Below, in pieces: positions 41,974 to 47,018 of a DNA stretch of 47,018 nucleotides; the stretch's first letter is position 1, and each line of letters starts with the position of its first letter. Location: positions 1-47,018 of the forward strand of contig JABFXC010000048.1 of the NCBI GenBank assembly GCA_013361935.1, written 5' to 3'. The position numbers and the translations under genes are program-made. The stretch is from Gemmatimonadaceae bacterium. Its GTDB lineage: Bacteria; Gemmatimonadota; Gemmatimonadetes; Gemmatimonadales; Gemmatimonadaceae. The notes under the pieces were generated by a model that worked only from the letters and a program-made list of their open reading frames with translations, did not search any database and was not told the DNA's origin.

Positions 41974-42944
41974 TCACGATCCGACGGACCCTGCCCGTCG
42001 CGCTCTGCGCGATCGCCGTCGCGTGCGCCAGCGTGAAGCGGCCCGCGGAGCTGACGCAGGCGGAGCAGCTCTATCAGACGCTGCAGGGCGGCAACGCGAA
42101 CCAGACCGTCGAAGCCGAGATGATCAGGACGCGTCAGGCGATCGACGCGGCGATCGCGGCGGTGGACGGCAACCGCGCGCAGGGCTACGTGGACGGGCTC
42201 GCGCACATCGCGCTCCGTCAGGCGCAGACCGCGGACGCGCTCGAGCGTCAGGCGGTCGCGGCGCGCACGGCGGACAGCCTGAAGACGGAACGGCTCCATC
42301 GGCTGCTCTCGCTCACCGAGTCGCAGCGCAACGCCCTGGCGCAGCAGCAGCAGCTGTCGCAGTCCGAGATCGCCGCGCTCCGGCAGCAGAACTCGGCCAC
42401 CGAGCAGCGCGCCGACTCGCTGCGTCGCGCCGCCGAGGAGGCGAACGCGAAGCTCAACGACGCGCTCACGCAGCTCCGCTCGCTCGTCGCCGAGATCACG
42501 AACATCAAGGAGACCTCGCGCGGACTGGTGATCAGCCTCAGCGACATCCTCTTCGACGTGAACAAGGCGACGCTGAAGGCCGGCGCGACGAACAACGTCG
42601 AGAAGATCGCGGCGATCCTCAATCAATATCCGAACTACAACATCTCGGTCGAGGGGCACACCGACGCGACCGGATCGGACGCGTACAACCAGAGTCTCTC
42701 GGAGCGGCGTGCGGCGTCGGTGCGCGAGGCGCTGGTCGCGGGCGGGGTGGACGCCGGACGGATCACCTCGAAGGGATTCGGGGAGAGCCAGCCGGTGGCG
42801 TCGAACGACACGCCGGCGGGGCGGCAGCAGAACCGGCGCGTCGAGGTCATCGTGCTCGGCGCGGGGAAGGTGGCCGACGCGGTGCGCGCCGATTCGACGA
42901 GGCGGGACTCCACGGCGACTCCGCCGTCGGCGCCGCCGCGCTGA
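41970..42944 (+). CDS. OmpA-family lipoprotein with coiled coil
   Basis: A 324-residue envelope protein. The N-terminus MITIRRTLPVALCAIAVAC ends in a lipobox-like VAC. A long helical region (about residues 30-185) contains LAQQQQLSQSEIAALRQQNS. The C-terminal OmpA domain (about 190-305) has LSDILFDVNKATLK, VEGHTDATGSDAYNQSLSER and RRVEVIVLG. The end is Asp/Thr/Pro-rich and disordered. It is translated with the upstream DUF4398-like lipoprotein (ATGA overlap), and the two probably form a peptidoglycan-binding pair. Confidence 0.92.
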   Translation: MITIRRTLPVALCAIAVACASVKRPAELTQAEQLYQTLQGGNANQTVEAEMIRTRQAIDAAIAAVDGNRAQGYVDGLAHIALRQAQTADALERQAVAARTADSLKTERLHRLLSLTESQRNALAQQQQLSQSEIAALRQQNSATEQRADSLRRAAEEANAKLNDALTQLRSLVAEITNIKETSRGLVISLSDILFDVNKATLKAGATNNVEKIAAILNQYPNYNISVEGHTDATGSDAYNQSLSERRAASVREALVAGGVDAGRITSKGFGESQPVASNDTPAGRQQNRRVEVIVLGAGKVADAVRADSTRRDSTATPPSAPPR

Positions 42945-42964
42945 TCCCGATCTCGCGAGGACCG

Positions 42965-43261
42965 ATGAGCGAACAGCTGCCGGACCTGGACATCCAGCGC
43001 GCGTTAGGCAAGCTCCCCGGCTGGGCGCGGCGCGGCAACGCGCTCGTGAAGACGTACAAGTTCCGGACGTTCCGCGCGGGGATCGATTTCGTGGACCGCG
43101 CCGCGGCGGTCGCCGACAGGATGGAACATCATCCGGACATCGACATCCGCTACACGAAGATCACCTGCACGCTAAGCACGCACGACGCGGGCGGGATCAC
43201 GCAGAAGGACCTGACGCTCGCGGGGGAGCTGGACGGGCTGGCGGGGGAGCAGCTCGCCTGA
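42965..43261 (+). CDS. phhB: pterin-4a-carbinolamine dehydratase
   Basis: A 98-residue enzyme that dehydrates pterin-4a-carbinolamine formed by aromatic amino acid hydroxylases. The signature EHHPDIDIRYTKITCTLSTH holds the active-site His55, His56 and His73, followed by GGITQKD. The length is normal. AGGA lies four bases before the ATG. No aromatic amino acid hydroxylase is in the window. Leu14 is a TTA codon in an octamer. A family A palindrome follows the stop. Confidence 0.92.
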   Translation: MSEQLPDLDIQRALGKLPGWARRGNALVKTYKFRTFRAGIDFVDRAAAVADRMEHHPDIDIRYTKITCTLSTHDAGGITQKDLTLAGELDGLAGEQLA

Positions 43262-43270
43262 CGGCGGAGC

Positions 43271-43350
43271 CAGGTGCCGGGTGCCGGGTGCCAGGGGCCA
43301 GGGTCCAGGGGCCAGGCGGAAGAAACTGCGGTTGCGCCGTTCCTGACGCC
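43271..43350. repeat. dispersed heptad-repeat palindrome, family A copy 2
   Basis: Seven 7-base units from 43271 (caggtgc, cgggtgc twice, caggggc, cagggtc, caggggc, caggcgg) lead into a palindrome with perfect 14-base arms CCAGGGGCCAGGCG (43305-43318) and CGCCTGGCCCCTGG (43337-43350). The centre resembles copy 1 at 13054-13120 (GAAAC ... GTTCC). It lies between the convergent phhB and DUF4097 genes. Confidence 0.85.
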
Positions 43351-43370
43351 TGGCCCCTGGCCGCTCTCGT

Positions 43371-44177
43371 TCAGCTGGACTTCCGCAGCTCGATGGAGCC
43401 GTTGACGGTGCGCGCGCGGAGCTCGCGGCCGCCGGTGCCGATCTTGCCGCTCAGGCGGCGCGGGCTCACGCGGCCGGTGAGGGTCATCGGGAAATCGGTG
43501 CGGAAGCTGCCGTTCACCGTGCTCAGCTCGACGTCGGCGTTGAAGGCGCTCGGCAGCTCGAGCTCGATGGAGCCGTTCACCGTCGAGTAGCTGAGGTCAC
43601 CGCTGCCGACGCTGCCCATGCTCGCTCGCACGTCGCCGTTGACGGTGCTCGCGCGCACCGGCCCGCCGCTCGAGCGCGCCCGCACCTCGCCGTTCACCGT
43701 GCTCGCCTCGACCTCGGCGGTCGCGCCCTGCACGTCGACGTCGCCGTTCACGCTGCCGATGCGCACGTTGACGCCGGCCGGCACCGCGACCGTGAAGTCG
43801 ACGCTGACGTCGTTATGGTTGCCATCGTTGTGGTTGCGCGAGCGGGCGCCGTCCTCGTCGCAGCTCGAGTCCTCGCCCCACAGGGCGCAGACGAGGATCC
43901 CGCCGTTCGCGAGCGGCTTGCTGTGGAAGTGCACGAAGTCCGCGTCGCCGCGGCGCACGCGCTTCACGCCGGCGATCGTCGCGTTCCGGCCCGAGGCCGC
44001 GGTCACGTTGATCGGGCCGCTGACGTTGCGGACGATGATCCAGGCGCCGGCGGGGACGTTGCCATTCCAGTCGAAGCGGTCGCCGTTGGCGTTCGACTGG
44101 ACGGTGGCCTGCGCGCCCGCGGTCGCGGTGAGGGCGGTGGACAGCGCGAGCGCGAGGGCCGTAGGGGTTCTGATCAT
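43371..44177 (-). CDS. secreted DUF4097-type beta-solenoid protein (TVNG repeats)
   Basis: A 268-residue exported protein. The signal peptide (about residues 1-22) ends TATAGA-QA. The mature chain is built of short beta repeats centred on V-N-G (SVNGDVDV, TVNGEVRA, TVNGDVRA, TVNGSIEL, TVNGSFRT, TVNGSIEL), six in all, predicted to form a parallel beta-helix. An Asp/Asn/His-rich loop (residues about 105-125) with two Cys interrupts it. It is the last gene of the sigma/anti-sigma operon. GGAG precedes the ATG. The role of such DUF4097 proteins is not established; envelope stress sensing is a guess from context. Confidence 0.85.
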   Translation of the reverse strand: MIRTPTALALALSTALTATAGAQATVQSNANGDRFDWNGNVPAGAWIIVRNVSGPINVTAASGRNATIAGVKRVRRGDADFVHFHSKPLANGGILVCALWGEDSSCDEDGARSRNHNDGNHNDVSVDFTVAVPAGVNVRIGSVNGDVDVQGATAEVEASTVNGEVRARSSGGPVRASTVNGDVRASMGSVGSGDLSYSTVNGSIELELPSAFNADVELSTVNGSFRTDFPMTLTGRVSPRRLSGKIGTGGRELRARTVNGSIELRKSS

Positions 44178-44220
44178 GGGTCGGTCTCCGTGTGGTGAAG
44201 CCGTCGTTCCGTGATGCTGC

Positions 44221-45144
44221 TCAGGGGTTCGAGCCGCTGCGCTCGAGGGTGATGTCGCCGCTGAAGGTCTCCGCGGTGATACGCGAGCCGCCCTTGCCGA
44301 AGGTGAACTCCATCCGCCGCGGACGCTCGTGGTCGCGCTCGCCCGGCTGCATCGTCATCGGGAAGTCGCTCTGCAGGTCGCCGCTGAAGGTCTCGATGCG
44401 GACTGAGCCGCCCGACGACGCGGGGATGCGGAGGCGGACGTCGCCGGACTGCGAGTGGAACTCATAGCGCCCGTTCGGATCGAGCGAGCCCTCGTACGTC
44501 AGCTCCCCGCTCACGGTTTCCGAGCGCAGCGTCTTCACGGCGATGCGCTCGAGGTTCATCTCGCCGCTCACGGTCTCGATGTCGAGATCGCCGCTGACGT
44601 CGTCGATCGTCACGTCGCCGCTCACGGCGCTGACGCGCACGTCGCCGGAGAGTCGCGCGGCGGTGATGTCGCCGGAGACGCTCTCGATCTCGACGCGGCC
44701 CTTCGCGTCGCTGACGTCCACGTCGCCGCTCACCGCGCCGGCCTCGAGCTCGCCGCCCACACCGTGCGCGGTGATGTCGCCCGAAACGCTCTTCAGCTGG
44801 AGACGCACGCCTGCGGGCACGCTGACCTCGTAGCGCGTGTCACCCATGCGCCCGCGGTCGGAGTGCACGTCGAGGGAGACGCGCGAAGGCGAGGCGGAGA
44901 ACTCGAGGCGTCCGCGCTCGCTCCAGGCCTTCACGCGCACCTGGTTGCCGCTGCCCGCGGAGACGACGATCGCTCCGGAGACGAGCTGCAGGTCGACGGT
45001 CCCGTCCTTCGAGATGGTGACGGTCGTGTCGATCTTCGACGTGACGCGGTCGGGCATCTCGTCCTGCGCGCGGGCCGGGGCCGCCAGCGCGGCCCCCGAC
45101 ACTCCGAGCGTGGCGATCACCAGGAAGCTTCGTGCGATGGTCAT
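44221..45144 (-). CDS. secreted DUF4097-type beta-solenoid protein (VSGD repeats)
   Basis: A 307-residue exported protein. The signal peptide is at residues 1-27 (cut near ARAQ-DE). About eleven repeats centred on S-G-D/E (SVSGDI, AVSGDVDV, SVSGDI, AVSGDVTI, TVSGEM, TVSGEL, TFSGDL, TFSGDI) form a predicted beta-solenoid. It is a paralogue of the next gene, which uses V-N-G instead. AGGACAG precedes the ATG at 45144, 11 bases after the anti-sigma gene. Confidence 0.85.
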   Translation of the reverse strand: MTIARSFLVIATLGVSGAALAAPARAQDEMPDRVTSKIDTTVTISKDGTVDLQLVSGAIVVSAGSGNQVRVKAWSERGRLEFSASPSRVSLDVHSDRGRMGDTRYEVSVPAGVRLQLKSVSGDITAHGVGGELEAGAVSGDVDVSDAKGRVEIESVSGDITAARLSGDVRVSAVSGDVTIDDVSGDLDIETVSGEMNLERIAVKTLRSETVSGELTYEGSLDPNGRYEFHSQSGDVRLRIPASSGGSVRIETFSGDLQSDFPMTMQPGERDHERPRRMEFTFGKGGSRITAETFSGDITLERSGSNP

Positions 45145-45155
45145 TGGTCTGTCCT

Positions 45156-46007
45156 CTATGAGCGTGCGGGGAGCAGCGCGGCGGTGCGCAGGAGCTCCAC
45201 CTTCTTGTCGAGTGCGTTGGTGAGCCGGTCGTTGAGGAACCGGCTTGCGGGATCCGCGGCGAGCGCCGAGCGGGCCTGCGCGATCGCCGTGTCGATCACG
45301 GCCAGGCTCCTCTCGATCGCCTTCACGGTGCGGGGGTCGAGATCGGTTCGCCGCTGCCGCAGCACGGTGCGGAGGCGGCCGATCTCGCGGTCGTAGATCC
45401 TGCTCTCCTCGGCGAGACCGCCGTTGCCGACGAGCTGCGCGCCGGCCGAGGGAATCGCGCGCGAGGTGCGCGGCGTGTCGTCGCGCCGCTCGGCGCCGGA
45501 GGTCGACGCGACCTGCGGCGGCTGGGTGATGATCGGTCCCGAGCCCGGCTGCTGCGTCGAGCCGCTGGCGTCGGCGTTGGCGATCTGCCGCGGCGCGCTC
45601 GCCGACCCGGCCCCGGTCGACGGAACGGTCGCGACGGTCGTTCCCGGACGCGCGCTCTGCTGCTGGCGCGCGACCTTCCAGGTGATCCCTACCGTCGCCG
45701 CGACGAGCACGACCGCGGCGGCGAGGTTGCGAACGACGGGAACGAAGCGGCGACGCGACGCGAGCGGCACCACGGTCGCGCCGATGCGCGACTCGATGCC
45801 GTTCCATACGCTCGGCGGCGGCTCGATCGGGCCGAGCGCCGACGCCCGCGCGACGATCTGCTCGAGGTCACGCACGAGCGCGCCGCACTGCGCGCATTCC
45901 CGGGCGTGAGCGTCGAACGCATCGCGCTCGTCACCGTCCAGCTCACCCTCCATCCAGCCGGGGAGCAGCGTCTCGAACTGTTCGTGGGTCAGCGAATTGT
46001 GGGTCAT
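45156..46007 (-). CDS. transmembrane anti-sigma factor with zinc-finger (ZAS) domain
   Basis: A 283-residue protein that should hold the upstream ECF sigma factor at the membrane. The N-terminal cytosolic domain has His34-x3-Cys38-x2-Cys41 (HARECAQC), the ZAS motif. One transmembrane helix is at about 93-112 (NLAAAVVLVAATVGITWKVA). The periplasmic part is Ser/Thr/Pro-rich and ends in a helical region with many Arg (IGRLRTVLRQRRTDLDPRTV). It overlaps the sigma gene stop by four bases (ATGA), normal for such pairs. Confidence 0.9.
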   Translation of the reverse strand: MTHNSLTHEQFETLLPGWMEGELDGDERDAFDAHARECAQCGALVRDLEQIVARASALGPIEPPPSVWNGIESRIGATVVPLASRRRFVPVVRNLAAAVVLVAATVGITWKVARQQQSARPGTTVATVPSTGAGSASAPRQIANADASGSTQQPGSGPIITQPPQVASTSGAERRDDTPRTSRAIPSAGAQLVGNGGLAEESRIYDREIGRLRTVLRQRRTDLDPRTVKAIERSLAVIDTAIAQARSALAADPASRFLNDRLTNALDKKVELLRTAALLPARS

Positions 46008-46606
46008 CGGTTCAGTGCCTCCCGCAACAGCATCCGGGCGCGGTGCAACTGCGACTTGGTCGCTCCCGTGGTCACGCCGGTCATCGCGGCGATCTCTTCG
46101 TGTGTGTAGCCCTCGACGTCGTGGAGCACGAACACCTTCCGGGCTCCGGCCGGCAGCGTGGCGATCGCCGCCTCGAGGTCCAGGCGCATCCCCGGCACCG
46201 GTGCCGCGGGCTGCGCGAAGTCCTCGCTCTCCTCGTCCATCCCGTCGTGCCGCGAGCGGTGGCGGCCCTGCTGCTTCCGCGCGTTCAGCACCACGTTCAC
46301 CGCGAGCCGATGCAGCCAGGTGGAGAAGCTGGCCTCGCCACGAAACTGCTCCAGCTTCTGCCAGGCGCGGACGAAGACATCCTGCGTCAGCTCTTCGGCC
46401 GCCGACCGGTCCCCCGCCATCCGGACGCAGATCGCGAAGACGCGGCCCGCGTTCGCCCGGTAGAGTCTCTCGAACGCCACCCGGTCGCCGGCCGCCGCGA
46501 GGGCGACGTCGGACTCGGGCTGAGCCTGAGAGGTCGTGGTGGTATGGAGGAGAGCCAGGGTCGCCATTCGGTCGTGTGGTCCCGCGTTCACGGAATCAGA
46601 TGCCAC
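46004..46606 (-). CDS. ECF-family sigma factor of the DUF4097 operon
   Basis: A 200-residue sigma factor. Region 2 (about residues 44-110) has RSAAEELTQDVFVRAWQKLE and FSTWLHRLAVNVVLNARKQ. Region 4 (about 148-198) has LPAGARKVFVLHDVEGYTHE and GVTTGATKSQLHRARMLLREAL. The GTG start at 46606 has GAGG upstream; an internal ATG at 46567 would give a protein 13 residues shorter and is possible. It is followed by its anti-sigma factor and two DUF4097 genes, so it probably autoregulates the operon. Confidence 0.92.
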   Translation of the reverse strand: MASDSVNAGPHDRMATLALLHTTTTSQAQPESDVALAAAGDRVAFERLYRANAGRVFAICVRMAGDRSAAEELTQDVFVRAWQKLEQFRGEASFSTWLHRLAVNVVLNARKQQGRHRSRHDGMDEESEDFAQPAAPVPGMRLDLEAAIATLPAGARKVFVLHDVEGYTHEEIAAMTGVTTGATKSQLHRARMLLREALNR

Positions 46607-46628
46607 GACCGCCTCGAAGGTTTGAACG

Positions 46629-46649
46629 GGGTCAGGAATTCGTTGACCC
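46629..46649. promoter_or_regulatory. inverted repeat upstream of the ECF sigma operon
   Basis: GGGTCA and TGACCC separated by nine bases, 23 bases upstream of the GTG of the sigma gene, with a central GAATTC. It could be an operator or part of an ECF-type promoter. Confidence 0.4.
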
Positions 46650-46694
46650 TACTGTCCACGGAGGGGGCGAGCAATATGGCCGCGGGGCCCGGCC

Positions 46695-47018
46695 TCAGAC
46701 CGGCGAGAGGAGGATGATCGCCCGCAGCCGCGCCCTTCGCGGGGCTCGTGGCCCGCCATCAGGCGCGTCGAACCGGGCTAGCAGGGCGACATCATCGAGC
46801 CATGAAAGGCTGCCTTGCGCTCGACGGCGCCCAAGCTCCGCGAGCCGCCGCTCTCCGGCGAGCCCCATCGTCCCGGTCGCGATGGAGCGCGCTCGGCGCA
46901 GCTCCGCCGCACCCTCCGACCGGCGCGAGCGCGGAGACGCGGCCGCCGCCGCGAGGTCGGCGAGCGCCTGGCGTCGCCCGCCCCACCCTCCCACCTCCTC
47001 GGCGCCGGCGAGCCGAGC
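46695..47018 (-). CDS. partial gene of unknown function (C-terminus)
   Basis: An open minus-strand frame without a start inside the window, reading through ARLAGAEEVGGWGGRRQALADL and further to ARLRAIILLSPV before its stop. It is Arg/Ala-rich, mostly helical and resembles no family I recognise. An unbroken frame of about 107 codons is not remarkable at this GC content, but no better gene covers this segment and it lies on the same strand as the operon downstream. Confidence 0.4.
   Translation of the reverse strand, partial: ARLAGAEEVGGWGGRRQALADLAAAAASPRSRRSEGAAELRRARSIATGTMGLAGERRLAELGRRRAQGSLSWLDDVALLARFDAPDGGPRAPRRARLRAIILLSPV

Larger units (their letters stand above)
1579..43009. repeat. 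dispersed octamer CGTTAGGC / GCCTAACG (16 copies plus one 7-base match)
   Basis: Positions (start base on the plus strand): as CGTTAGGC at 3708, 17443, 31716, 37125, 39185, 43002; as GCCTAACG at 1579, 9449, 11897, 15433, 16788, 27568, 27979, 28426, 31384, 33049; and GCCTAAC at 26252. In genes it gives Leu-Gly with a TTA codon (sense CGTTAGGC) or Pro/Ala-Asn-Gly (sense GCCTAACG). Two copies contain a gene's stop codon. Confidence 0.85.

Overview
The window is about 47 kb of very GC-rich bacterial chromosome (roughly 70% by eye). It holds about 38 genes packed into short operons on both strands. There is no rRNA, tRNA, phage, insertion sequence or CRISPR array that I can see. The gene mix suggests a member of the Gemmatimonadota or a similar soil lineage: secreted S9 and M1 peptidases, paired ECF sigma and anti-sigma genes with DUF4097 proteins, OmpA lipoproteins and a long-form IspH. 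That assignment is inference from gene content; no taxonomic marker lies here.

Layout. 1-1.9 kb: minus-strand operon of an alpha/beta hydrolase, a TPR protein, an ECF sigma factor and a gene cut by the window edge. 2-4.1 kb: a terpene-cyclase-like protein and a second alpha/beta hydrolase. 4.5-8.4 kb: a DEAD-box RNA helicase with a clear terminator, then two cation:proton antiporters. 8.5-13 kb: an orphan pseudopilin, an M1 peptidase lipoprotein with HEAT repeats, a short selenoprotein gene with an in-frame TGA and a candidate SECIS hairpin, and phosphofructokinase. 13.1-16.4 kb: a CreD-like membrane protein and an ABC exporter on the minus strand. 16.6-23.4 kb: a small secreted protein, a DEAH-type helicase with a charged Arg/Gly tail, a lytic transglycosylase, a LysM protein, an App1-type phosphatase and a Yip1 membrane protein. 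23.5-26.9 kb: a small hydrophilic protein, a GNAT acetyltransferase, a TetR-ECF sigma pair behind an operator-overlapped promoter, a lipoprotein and an ITPase-like enzyme. 26.9-29.8 kb: a minus-strand operon (LD-carboxypeptidase, D-aminoacylase, small membrane protein) that fits peptidoglycan or D-amino-acid recycling. 30-33 kb: ispH, an aldose epimerase-like protein and an SGNH hydrolase. 33-37 kb: a small phosphate-binding-like protein, a structured RNA region, a chemoreceptor and a GT-C glycosyltransferase. 37.3-43.3 kb: an OmpA lipoprotein, an S9 peptidase, a radical SAM protein, a second OmpA pair and pterin carbinolamine dehydratase. 43.4-46.6 kb: a minus-strand operon of ECF sigma, anti-sigma and two DUF4097 proteins. 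The window ends in a partial gene of unknown function.

Three signals cut across the genes. (1) The octamer CGTTAGGC/GCCTAACG occurs 16 times, plus one heptamer match, and accounts for every leucine TTA codon I noticed. (2) Dispersed GC-skewed repeats with a 7-bp period form imperfect palindromes between convergent genes, in at least two sequence families with two copies each, plus one related array. (3) Several genes without a Shine-Dalgarno sequence have a -10 box 5 to 7 bases before the ATG, which suggests leaderless transcripts. The strongest single observation is the selenoprotein at 11675-11902, because ordinary gene calling would miss it.
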